NCBI RefSeq assembly: GCF_004114915.1
Contig: NZ_CP022219.1
Coordinates: forward strand, 7,036,501 to 7,100,500
Direction of reading: 5' to 3'
Origin: Bradyrhizobium guangxiense
Lineage (GTDB): Bacteria; Pseudomonadota; Alphaproteobacteria; Rhizobiales; Xanthobacteraceae
Length of the DNA stretch: 64,000 bases
The stretch's first letter is position 1, and every line of letters starts with the position of its first letter. Positions 55,435 to 63,315 of this stretch are shown piece after piece. Under the pieces are notes generated by a model that saw only the letters and a program-made list of their open reading frames with translations, was not told where the DNA came from and ran no database searches. A program made the translations under genes and the position numbers.

Positions 55435-56376
55435 CTAGCTTTGTCTCCCGCGCGGCTGCGGCCTTTCGATCCCGGGGATTTGCGCGATCTGCTCGGCGAG
55501 GAAATCGACCAGCAGCCGCACCCGCGCGACGCCGGATCGCTCCGGCACGATCAGCATGTTGAGCGGAACCGGAGGCGGCGAATAATCCGCGAGCACACGT
55601 TCGAGCCTGCCGGCCGCGAGAAGATCGTCGACGAGCCAGAGATGCGTGGGCCCAATGCCGCGACCGGCCGCGAGCGCCTCGCGCGCCGCAAGCCCGTGGT
55701 CCACCCGCAATCGCCCGGCGAACGGCACCTCGTGGCGTCCGCCGCGGCGTCCTTGCAGGACGAGCACATCGCTGCCGGCGATGTTGGACATTCTGATTCC
55801 CTGGTGGCTTGCGAGGTCTTGCGGGCGGGCGGGCCTGCCGTGCTCGGCAAGATAGTCGGGGGCGGCGACGAGCATCCGCCGCGACAGCCCCAGGGATTTG
55901 AGCTTCATCGAGCTCTCGGCGAGCGGCCCGAGGCGGAGCGCGACATCGACACCCTCCCGCACGAGGTCAATCCGTTCGTCGGTCAGGCTGAGATCCACCG
56001 ACACGTCGGGATAACGGTCCTGGAAGGCGAAGATGAAGCGGCTGACGTGGCGCACGCCGAAGGCCGCGGTGCAGGAGATCCGCACCATTCCGGCGGGCGC
56101 GCCGCGCGTGCTGCGCGCCTCATCGCCGGCCTGCTCGACCAGGCGCAGGATCTGCACGCAGTCGGCATAGTAGCGGCGACCCTCGTCCGTCATCGTCACG
56201 CTGCGCGTGGTTCGCGTGAGCAGCGGCACGCCGACGGCGTGCTCCAGCTCCCTGATGTGCCGTGTCACCGTCGACTGGCCAAATCCAAGCTCGCGCGCGA
56301 CGGCCGACAGGCTTCCCCGCTCGGCGACCCGCACGAAGCTGCGCATGCGCTCGAGGCTGACTTCCGATTTATCCAT
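55435..56376 (-). CDS. LysR-family transcriptional regulator
   Basis: A 313-residue LysR protein. The helix-turn-helix is GSLSAVARELGFGQSTVTRHIRELE, with the effector domain behind it. The ATG at 56376 gives MDKSEVSLERMRSF. It is divergent from the quinone-reductase-like gene with a 90-base gap and probably regulates it. Confidence 0.92.
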   Translation of the reverse strand: MDKSEVSLERMRSFVRVAERGSLSAVARELGFGQSTVTRHIRELEHAVGVPLLTRTTRSVTMTDEGRRYYADCVQILRLVEQAGDEARSTRGAPAGMVRISCTAAFGVRHVSRFIFAFQDRYPDVSVDLSLTDERIDLVREGVDVALRLGPLAESSMKLKSLGLSRRMLVAAPDYLAEHGRPARPQDLASHQGIRMSNIAGSDVLVLQGRRGGRHEVPFAGRLRVDHGLAAREALAAGRGIGPTHLWLVDDLLAAGRLERVLADYSPPPVPLNMLIVPERSGVARVRLLVDFLAEQIAQIPGIERPQPRGRQS

Positions 56377-56466
56377 TTTTCGGCACAATTCTATTCATTG
56401 CCGACATCTACCGGATCGCGGGCCGACGCGCTACCTGCGTGACACCCTCAACGAATGGTGCCGATC

Positions 56467-57348
56467 ATGAAAGTGCTGATTGTCTTTGCTCATCCCGAGC
56501 AGCGTTCGCTCAACGGCGCGCTGCGCGATGTTGCCGTCAGAGAGCTCGAGGCCCAGGGCCACGAGGTGCGGGTGTCGGACCTTTATGCCCAAGGCTGGAA
56601 GCCGGACGTCGATCGCGCCGACTTCCCGTCGCTGCCAGCGGACGCGCGGCTCGCGCCCGCCGCTGCATCCAAGCAAGCCTTCGAAGCCGGCACACTCACC
56701 CCTGACGTGACGCGCGAGATCGGGCAGCTGTTGTGGGCGGACATGCTGATTCTGCAGTTCCCACTGTGGTGGTTCAGCATGCCGGCGATCCTCAAGGGCT
56801 GGGTCGATCGCGTGTTTGCCTACGGCTTCGCCTATGGTGTCGGCGAGCACAGTGACAAGCGATGGGGCGACCGCTACGGCGAGGGCAAATTAGCCGGCAA
56901 ACGCGCGATGCTGATCGTCACAGCCGGCGGCTGGCAGGAGCATTATTCGGCCCGCGGGATCAACGGCCCGATCGACGACCTGCTGTTTCCGATCCAGCAC
57001 GGCATCCTCTATTACCCGGGATATGACGTCCTTCCGCCGTTCGTCGTCTACAAGGCCGACAAGCTCGACGAAGCCGGTTTCGATGCGATCGCCGAACGTC
57101 TGCGGGAGAGGATGAGAACGCTTGCGACGGCCTCGCGCATTCCCTATCGGCGCCAAAACGGCGGCGACTACCTGATTCCGAGCATGCAGCTCCGCGCCGG
57201 GCTTGAGCCTCCCGAGGCGAGCGGCTTCGCGATTCATCTCGGGCCTGCCGAGGCGGCCATCTCCAGGCCGTCGCCGCCAGATGTCCGCGCCGCAGCAGCG
57301 TCAGCGCACGGACTGCCGAAGCAGGCCGGCGGCAGCGCGCGAGATTGA
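56467..57348 (+). CDS. NAD(P)H-dependent oxidoreductase, flavodoxin-like (NQO/MdaB family)
   Basis: A 293-residue protein. The first 200 residues are a flavodoxin-like fold with KVLIVFAHPEQRSLNGALRD, QFPLWWFSMPAILKGWVDRVF and GGWQEHYSARGINGPIDDLL, as in NAD(P)H:quinone reductases that move two electrons and limit redox cycling. The C-terminal tail (about 240-293) is low-complexity. The ATG at 56467 is used; an ATG four codons earlier is equally possible. Confidence 0.87.
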   Translation: MKVLIVFAHPEQRSLNGALRDVAVRELEAQGHEVRVSDLYAQGWKPDVDRADFPSLPADARLAPAAASKQAFEAGTLTPDVTREIGQLLWADMLILQFPLWWFSMPAILKGWVDRVFAYGFAYGVGEHSDKRWGDRYGEGKLAGKRAMLIVTAGGWQEHYSARGINGPIDDLLFPIQHGILYYPGYDVLPPFVVYKADKLDEAGFDAIAERLRERMRTLATASRIPYRRQNGGDYLIPSMQLRAGLEPPEASGFAIHLGPAEAAISRPSPPDVRAAAASAHGLPKQAGGSARD

Positions 57349-57389
57349 CGCTTCGCGCGCGTCCATCGACGTGCGAGCCGTGAACGAGC

Positions 57390-58598
57390 TCACTCCATCA
57401 CCGTCTTCGTCAGCGTCGAGCGCGCGAATTTCTTCAGTGGCATCGGCTTGCCGAAGAGGAAGCCCTGCACGAAGTCGAAGCCGAGTTCGTTTGCCACGAC
57501 GAGGTCGGCGCGGCTCTCGACCCCTTGCGCCACCGCGTGCGCCCCATAACCCTGCGCGAGCTCGACGATGTGGCGGCACACCGTGCGCTTGAGCCGATCA
57601 TTGCCGCTGCCGGTGACGAACTGCCGGTCCGCCTTCAGCTTCACGAATGGAATCCTGCCCAGCTCCATCAGCGACGGCCAGTTGGCGCCGAGATTGTCGA
57701 TCGAGAGGCCGATATTGTGCAGGCCGACCTCGCGCGCGACCTCGGTCAGGAGATCGAGGTCGCGGATCGCCTCCTCGCTGTCGATCTCGACCGTCAGCCC
57801 GCCGAAGGCCGGATGCGTCGGCACGCGGCGGCAGAGATCGCGCACCGCCTGCGGTTCCCTGAGATAGGAAGCGGGCAGATTGATCGACAGATCGACCGGG
57901 CTTTGTTGTTCCAGAAGATAGTGCCAGTCCTGCATGGCGCGGTCGATCACGAATTCCGAGAGAGCGCGCAGATGCGGATCGTGCGGCTCCGAAATGAAAT
58001 AGGCCGGCGGCACGACGCCCCAGGTCGGATGCCGCATCCGCACCAGCGCCTCGGCGCCGCTGCGGACCAGCGTGCGTGCGTCGATCTTCGACTGGTACCA
58101 CAGCTCCAGCCAGCCGGCATGCAAGGCTTCGCCGACATGTACGGCCGGGCTTGGCGCCGGCTCCTCCGGCAGCAGCATCGCGACACGCTCGCGCAGCGTC
58201 TCCGCGGCAAAGGGCGTGGTCAGCGGCGGCAGCATGGCAAGGCCATATTCCTCGCCGACCTGCCGCACCGCCCTGACGATGATCGATTCGCGGGCGCCGA
58301 CCGCCAGCACCTTTCCCGCAAAGGCCTCGCGCACCAAGATCTCCAGGAACCGCCCCGGCTCGATGCCGTCGGTGGCCACGCCGAGCAGGATCAGATCCGG
58401 CAATTCGCTGGCGAGCACGGTCTGCAGCTCGTCCGCGCTGGCGCATTCGCTGGTGACGAATCCGAGGTCCTCGAGCACTTCGCTGAGGAAAGCGCGCAAG
58501 TGACGCTTGCTGTCGGCCACGCAGGCGCGCGGCATCACCTTTCGCCGTCCGAAGGTCACAGGCCTTCGTCCGACGAGTTCAACCATCCCATCGTTCAT
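57390..58598 (-). CDS. REC-like/EAL protein with substituted active-site residues
   Basis: A 402-residue cytoplasmic protein. Residues 24-145 look like a receiver domain, but the phospho-acceptor position is Gly73 (DLILLGV). Residues 155-395 form an EAL domain. Compared with active c-di-GMP phosphodiesterases, Glu183 (EAL), Asn240, Glu271, Asp301, Lys322 and Gln378 are kept. The second Asp of DDFG is Asn302, and the EGVE base is Gln358 (AQGVE). I infer a non-catalytic c-di-GMP binder or protein-interaction module. It converges with the quinone-reductase gene. Confidence 0.87.
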   Translation of the reverse strand: MNDGMVELVGRRPVTFGRRKVMPRACVADSKRHLRAFLSEVLEDLGFVTSECASADELQTVLASELPDLILLGVATDGIEPGRFLEILVREAFAGKVLAVGARESIIVRAVRQVGEEYGLAMLPPLTTPFAAETLRERVAMLLPEEPAPSPAVHVGEALHAGWLELWYQSKIDARTLVRSGAEALVRMRHPTWGVVPPAYFISEPHDPHLRALSEFVIDRAMQDWHYLLEQQSPVDLSINLPASYLREPQAVRDLCRRVPTHPAFGGLTVEIDSEEAIRDLDLLTEVAREVGLHNIGLSIDNLGANWPSLMELGRIPFVKLKADRQFVTGSGNDRLKRTVCRHIVELAQGYGAHAVAQGVESRADLVVANELGFDFVQGFLFGKPMPLKKFARSTLTKTVME

Positions 58599-59341
58599 CG
58601 TACACCACTCCCGTTCCGTGACGGTTTCTTAAACGCCGAGCGTGGGTTCAAATAAGGAGAGCTTCACATCGTTCTTGAATTATTTGAGTAACGTTAAACC
58701 CTGCAACTCGAGCTAATTTGTCGACAGATTCTTCGAAAAGAATTCGCATACCGGAGCACCGCATGCCCAACGACTGCCAGCGCATGCGGAATTTCTCTCG
58801 CGCGATATCGCGTGTGTGCTGCTCGCCGCCGAATCCAGGCGGCAATGAAGTCATGTGCCCTTTCGGCGCAACGGCGGAGTCTTAGAGGATTAATTGCCGG
58901 AGGCGTTTTCTGGGGTGTGCGACCGATCGTGCGCGACGAAGGCGGTGAACGGGAGCCGAATCGACCGTGGTGGGTGTGGCCGTATCGCGGCGGACGTGCC
59001 TTACGCGATTTCGCTTCTCGCGCGATGCGCGTGAAGTTCCGTTTTCGCTCGCGACAGTTTTGCGACAACGCGAACAAGGCCCGCGGGTACGAATGTGAAG
59101 CGCATCACACGCCGATTGCTGCACCTGCGCTAATGCTCGGCACGGCCGGTGGAGGGCTGTCGAGGATTTGCGACAATGACGACGCGGCGGTTGATCTATT
59201 GGTGGTTCAGGATCGTGATGTCAGGGCGATTTCTCGATCGCTTCCTGTGCCTGCCGCGCGCACGCTAGTGTTTCCGCATGATTTTTCCGGGAGAACCGCT
59301 TCGCACTTTTGCGGATCATGCTTTAGGCGGGTTGCGCGATG
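58599..59341. other. 743-base intergenic region
   Basis: No convincing gene. The left part (58620-58760) is AT-rich for this genome and should hold the promoter of the REC-EAL gene. The right end contains the GCATGATC-family repeat at 59276-59321. Open frames at 58812-59417 (plus) and 58648-58854 (minus) lack normal codon use or recognisable features. Confidence 0.55.
59276..59321. repeat. Palindromic repeat, GCATGATC family, copy 2
   Basis: GCATGATTTTTCCGGGAG and CTTTTGCGGATCATGC enclose aaccgcttcgca. It is the inverted counterpart of the copy at 26143-26187, with a few changes. Confidence 0.8.
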
Positions 59342-60505
59342 TCAGGTCTGCCCGATCAATTTGCGAAACGCCGCCGCGCCATCCTGCATCGCGTCGCGTC
59401 CCTTCCAGGCCAGATAGGTCAGCTTGCCGCCGAGCGTGTCGTGGCTGCGCAGCCGGCGTGAGCCGAGAATATGGCCGACATTGGCAGGGAAGCGGCTCAC
59501 CTCGGCTGACACCAGTGCCGCGATCGCGTCCATCAATTGCTGAAGGCGGATGCCCCATTCGCATTGTTCGATGCCGTCGATGCGCACCTTGAGCGCGTAT
59601 TCGGTGTCGTAGATCTCGGTGAGAAGGTCGCGGGCGATGAGCACCCGGTTATGCCGGAGCGCGATGCGAAGCGCGAGACGCTTGTCGTCGAGCCGGTCGA
59701 GCACCATGTGAACGACGCAAGCATAGGGCGTGGCGGCGACATCAGTGGCGCTCTTGCTGGCGGCAGCCTTGGTGGCGAGGCGCGCCAACTGCCAGGACGT
59801 CGTCAGGCGCCGCGCCACCAGCGCCAGCGCGTAAGGTAGCGCCTCGGGATGCGTCTTCTTGAAGGCGTCAAGTTGCGTGGTGATCTGAGCTACCCGGCTG
59901 TCGTCGAACTTCGCGATCTTCTCGGGCAGCTTTTCGTTGAATTTCGCCAACGCATCGCCGGCGCGCAGCACCTGCAGCATCTTCTTGACATCGTCGAAGG
60001 CGCTGCGTGACGCCGTGTACTGCGCGAGCTTGCCGCGCGCGAATTCGGTGCTCTCCGCCGACGCGAAGGTGCTCTCGAGAACCTTGACGACCTTGGTCTG
60101 GAAGGTCGACGCGATCTTCAGGACTTCCTTGGGGTTGTTGGCGGCGACCTGGTCGTTGATCGCCTTGATGTAATCGCGTGCCATCGTCGGCAGCAGGTCG
60201 CGGCAGATCCACTCCCAGATCGGCGTCAGGGTGTTGCGCGAGATCCGCCCCAGATTGGCGTGCTCGGGCGCACCGTCGATGAGGAGCAGCTCGAGCGGCG
60301 CGAAGAAATAGCGCGAAGGGCTGGTGGCGCGCGCCTGGGTCGATCCGTCCTTGCGAAATTCGGCGCGCAGGCGGGCCTGGATGTCGGCCGAGCCCGGCAT
60401 GTCGATGCCGCACAGCTCGAGCCGCTCGAGCTCGCTGAGCAAACAGCTCCGCGACAGCGGCGTCAGCCTCTGCAAGAATTCCGACAGCCGATCGATCTCG
60501 TTCAT
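59342..60505 (-). CDS. Conserved protein of unknown function
   Basis: A 387-residue, mostly helical, charged protein without signal peptide or membrane segment. The ATG at 60505 gives MNEIDRLSEFLQRLTPLSR; the frame runs 77 codons further upstream without protein-like sequence. Codon use is normal for this genome, so I take it as real. Features seen: FFAPLELLLIDG near residue 65, a Lys/Gln-rich middle and a C-terminal LTYLAWKGRDAM. I recognise no family. It is unlinked by strand to the LuxR-type gene next door. Confidence 0.7.
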   Translation of the reverse strand: MNEIDRLSEFLQRLTPLSRSCLLSELERLELCGIDMPGSADIQARLRAEFRKDGSTQARATSPSRYFFAPLELLLIDGAPEHANLGRISRNTLTPIWEWICRDLLPTMARDYIKAINDQVAANNPKEVLKIASTFQTKVVKVLESTFASAESTEFARGKLAQYTASRSAFDDVKKMLQVLRAGDALAKFNEKLPEKIAKFDDSRVAQITTQLDAFKKTHPEALPYALALVARRLTTSWQLARLATKAAASKSATDVAATPYACVVHMVLDRLDDKRLALRIALRHNRVLIARDLLTEIYDTEYALKVRIDGIEQCEWGIRLQQLMDAIAALVSAEVSRFPANVGHILGSRRLRSHDTLGGKLTYLAWKGRDAMQDGAAAFRKLIGQT

Positions 60506-60832
60506 GGCACGCAATCTTTCGCAGCGTTTCCCGCGGGCGTGCGGGCTCAATGCGTGGAGGCATTTGCGCGCTCTCAACCTCGCCAAGAGAAGCAAGTCGC
60601 CGTTAATTATTCCGTAAAAATCGGGGGGGCGCCGTCCGGCGAAAGCGGCGGTTAAGGAGTTTTCCGCCCATTCGCCCAGGATTTCGGCTGGAAACGCAAC
60701 CGTTGCATGGTCGCGCGCGGCCATGCGCAAGCACAAATTGTGCCGGCGTCGCCATTTTAGCGCAAAACCGCCAAAATCACCGTAGTCTTACGGAGCAAAA
60801 AGTTAACCACAGATCGCCCCGGGTTCCGCTAA
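60506..60832. other. 327-base divergent region upstream of the LuxR-type gene
   Basis: No gene. It separates the divergent 387-residue protein and the LuxR-type regulator. An inverted repeat CCGTA-gtct-TACGG at 60780-60793 lies 40 bases upstream of the LuxR-type start and could be an operator. No clear sigma-70 hexamers. Confidence 0.45.
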
Positions 60833-61465
60833 ATGAGTGACATGGGGTCACAGAATGATACGGCCGCCGATTCGAGGCCGTCGGAATGGTACGAAAGCAG
60901 CGCGGCTCCAACTGAAGAGCTCGATTTCGTCCGTCTGAGCGCCGCCCGGGCCAAGGCGGCCGACGAAATGGCGGCTGCCATTGCCCGCGAGCTCAACGGC
61001 CCCCTCACTGCGCTCCTGCTCTACATGGGCGAGATCAAGCATCACAGCGATCAGCTTGCGCCCGTCACCGGCGACCGTGCCTATCTGCAGCGGGTGGTCG
61101 AAAATGCGCTGGCACAGACCGAGCGCGTCTGCGGCCTGGTCAAGCAGCTTGCCGGCCCTCAAAAGGGTGGCCTGCCGATTCCATCCAGCGTCGAGGACTC
61201 GGACGCTAAGGCTGTGCGCGCGCAGCAAGCCCAGCGCGTGCCGAATGCCGAACTTCCCGGCCCGTCGGGCCAGAAGCGCCTGACCAAGCGCGAGCGCGAG
61301 GTGCTGAGGCTGATCAGCGAAGGCTACTCGAACAAGCAGGGCGCGCTTCGGATGCAGATCAGTCCGCGCACGTTCGAGAGCCATCGAGCCGAGGCGATGC
61401 GCAAGCTTGGCGCGCGCAACACCGCGGACCTCGTCCGTGCGGCGCTGCTGCATTCAATCGATTGA
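60833..61465 (+). CDS. LuxR-type regulator with histidine kinase-like N-terminal helix
   Basis: A 210-residue protein. Residues 148-210 are a LuxR/FixJ helix-turn-helix (LTKREREVLRLISEGYSNKQG, then ISPRTFESHRAEAMRKLGARN). Residues about 36-108 resemble the DHp dimerisation domain of histidine kinases: IARELNGPLTALLLYMGEI matches H-E-L-N-x-P-L-T, with the phospho-acceptor His replaced by Arg52. There is no receiver domain and no ATPase domain. It may be a dimeric DNA-binding protein that interacts with sensor kinases. Linker (110-147) is low-complexity. Confidence 0.85.
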   Translation: MSDMGSQNDTAADSRPSEWYESSAAPTEELDFVRLSAARAKAADEMAAAIARELNGPLTALLLYMGEIKHHSDQLAPVTGDRAYLQRVVENALAQTERVCGLVKQLAGPQKGGLPIPSSVEDSDAKAVRAQQAQRVPNAELPGPSGQKRLTKREREVLRLISEGYSNKQGALRMQISPRTFESHRAEAMRKLGARNTADLVRAALLHSID

Positions 61466-61545
61466 GGCTGGCGTGTTGCATCGCCGGCAGGCGATGCAGA
61501 CACGACCCGGGCTATCTCTCGAGATGTCTTAAGACCCGATCGCGC

Positions 61546-61794
61546 TCAGAAATAGTCTTCGGCGAAGGGACGCACGCGCGAGGCGGGCCGCAGCGGCTTG
61601 ATCTCTTGCTTCGGCCCGTTCGGGATGATCGTGATGGTCCAGCGGGGAGGCATGCTCGATTCCTGCTCCAGCACCGAACGCACGAAGCCGGTCACCGTCG
61701 AATCGCCCGCCTTCACCGTCGCCATCCGGCCGTTGAACTGAGCGATGCGGAAGCGGCGAACCTCTTTCTGGTCCGCGGTCTCGTAGGTGAACAT
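61546..61794 (-). CDS. Small conserved protein, 82 residues
   Basis: Begins MFTYETADQKEVRRFRIAQF and ends RPFAEDYF. A strong AGGAGGG lies 7 bases upstream of the ATG at 61794. The composition looks like a small soluble beta-rich protein, with basic and hydrophobic residues alternating (FNGRMATVKAGDSTVTGFV, WTITIIPNG). No family recognised. The strong ribosome-binding site and normal codon use argue that it is real. Confidence 0.7.
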   Translation of the reverse strand: MFTYETADQKEVRRFRIAQFNGRMATVKAGDSTVTGFVRSVLEQESSMPPRWTITIIPNGPKQEIKPLRPASRVRPFAEDYF

Positions 61795-61893
61795 GGAAAC
61801 CCTCCTGGTTTCCCGGGACTATCGCCACCTATGATTAGCCATCTCTAAAAATCCCACGCCGTAGAAGTACGGCGGGAATGCACGCGCGCGCGG

Positions 61894-62271
61894 TTAGCCC
61901 CGCGGCTCCTGTGTGCGTGCGGCGGCATAGGCGGCATCCATCCGGTCCAGAAGCTCGCGGAATTCGACATCGCCAAGCTTCTCCGCGGTCTTCTCGAGCG
62001 TCAGCGCCAGTGCCGCGAGTCTGACATAGCCGAAGCTTCCGGCCGCGCTCTTCAGCGAATGCGCTTCGCGCGCGATCCTGACGTGGTGCTGCGCGAGCGC
62101 GAGCGTGCGGAACAGTTGCAGGCGCGCGCAGGTCTCGCTCCAGAACACCTCGCGCACTTCACGGGCACCGTCCTCGCCGATCTCGCGTACCAGCGCTTCG
62201 TAAGCGCGCGGCTCGCGCGCGGGCTCGTCATCGAGCGCCTTCTGCGCGGGCGCGAGGGGAGCTTCAAACAT
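61894..62271 (-). CDS. Hpt-domain phosphotransfer protein
   Basis: A 125-residue histidine phosphotransfer protein. The phospho-accepting His71 lies in EAHSLKSAAGSFGYVRL, the Hpt signature, on a four-helix bundle. It relays phosphate between hybrid kinases and response regulators. No hybrid kinase is in the window, so its partners are unlinked. An AAGG lies upstream of the ATG. The first 20 residues are poorly conserved. Confidence 0.87.
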   Translation of the reverse strand: MFEAPLAPAQKALDDEPAREPRAYEALVREIGEDGAREVREVFWSETCARLQLFRTLALAQHHVRIAREAHSLKSAAGSFGYVRLAALALTLEKTAEKLGDVEFRELLDRMDAAYAAARTQEPRG

Positions 62272-62427
62272 GGCCTTGCTGCCTTGATCACGGTCGTTCG
62301 TCGCGCGGCACGTCCAGGTGCGCGAGCACGTCCCGTCTCTACGGCATTCGAATTTCAGTTCCGGTAGCAGGACGTCGGGTGTTTGTACGTCGGCATTAGC
62401 CAGCGATTTACCATGCGAGCGCTGCGG

Positions 62428-63135
62428 TCAGCGCGCGCCGAGCAGCCGGTCGTACTGGGCCTTCACCGTGGCGTAGCATTCGCACGCCGTCTGGCGCAGG
62501 CCGTCGAGATTGACGATCTGGATGTGTCCGCGGCTGTAATGGATGAAATTGGCCTGTTGCAAGGTGTTGGCGACCAGCGACACGCTGTTGCGCCGCGCCC
62601 CGATCATCTGCGCCATGGCCTCCTGGGTCAACAGCAGCCGGTAGTCGCCCGACAGGTCATGCGTGTGCAACAGGCAGCGCGACAGCCGCGACTCCACCGG
62701 ATGGGCGGCGTTGCACCCTGCGGTTTGCTGAACCTGGGCGTAGACTGCGAGCCCATGGCGCGTCAGCAACGTGCGCAGGGTGCTGCTCTGGTCGGCGGCC
62801 ATCTGCAGCCGGTCGAGATCCATCACCGACGCGAGGCCTGGAACCAGCACGATGGCGGTGTTCAACGCGCATGCATCGCCCAAGGTCGAGAGCGCCCCGA
62901 GCAGGCTGTCACGGCCGATCATGGCGACCTGCACATGCTCGCCCTTGGCGAGTTTCACCACCAGCGAGATCACGCCGCGGTGGGGAAAATAGGCGCGCCT
63001 CAGCGTCTCGCCGGTCTCGACCAGCACCGCGTCATGAGGCAGATCGGCCGTTCGCAGGTGCGGGCGGAGCAGTTCATAATCGTCTGCCGGCAGTGCGGAC
63101 AGGAAACCGTTGGATGGGCGCACCATCGTTTCCAA
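62428..63135 (-). CDS. Crp/Fnr-family transcriptional regulator
   Basis: About 235 residues. An N-terminal cyclic-nucleotide-binding-like barrel (residues 15-120) lacks the RxS phosphate-binding motif of cAMP receptors. A C-terminal winged helix follows (LTQEAMAQMIGARRNSVSLVA), ending with a CECY motif near the end. No iron-sulfur Cys cluster like Fnr is visible. I use a TTG at 63135, which has GGGAGG well spaced upstream; ATG at 63126 lacks that. A 15-base palindrome lies about 100 bases upstream. Confidence 0.88.
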   Translation of the reverse strand: METMVRPSNGFLSALPADDYELLRPHLRTADLPHDAVLVETGETLRRAYFPHRGVISLVVKLAKGEHVQVAMIGRDSLLGALSTLGDACALNTAIVLVPGLASVMDLDRLQMAADQSSTLRTLLTRHGLAVYAQVQQTAGCNAAHPVESRLSRCLLHTHDLSGDYRLLLTQEAMAQMIGARRNSVSLVANTLQQANFIHYSRGHIQIVNLDGLRQTACECYATVKAQYDRLLGAR

Positions 63136-63234
63136 AGCTGCCTCCCGTTTCCCGTAGGATCGAAGCGCTATAGGCCAAATCGCGTCCCGCGCGGGCAGGT
63201 TCCATCATGTTCACGTCGGGATATATTGGCAATT

Positions 63235-63249
63235 GGGACAAGTTGTCCC
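63235..63249. promoter_or_regulatory. Perfect palindrome upstream of a Crp/Fnr gene
   Basis: GGGACAAGTTGTCCC has two 7-base perfect arms around one central base. It lies about 100 bases upstream of the regulator starting at 63135 and 67 bases below the end of the next one. It does not match the TTGAT-N4-ATCAA Fnr/FixK box. Confidence 0.45.
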
Positions 63250-63315
63250 GACTGAGCAATCTTTCCCGCGCCACTGCATGCATGCCAGTACACAGTCGAT
63301 TGCGCCGAGCGCTCC

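Noticed and set aside
58648..58854. 68-codon minus-strand frame upstream of the REC-EAL gene
   Set aside because: The second half uses AT-rich codons unlike the genome, and no family or good ribosome-binding site is seen. It could be a small gene but I cannot support it.
58812..59417. 201-codon plus-strand frame in the intergenic region
   Set aside because: Arginine- and cysteine-rich, ends inside the neighbouring gene, runs through a palindromic repeat and has no ribosome-binding site.
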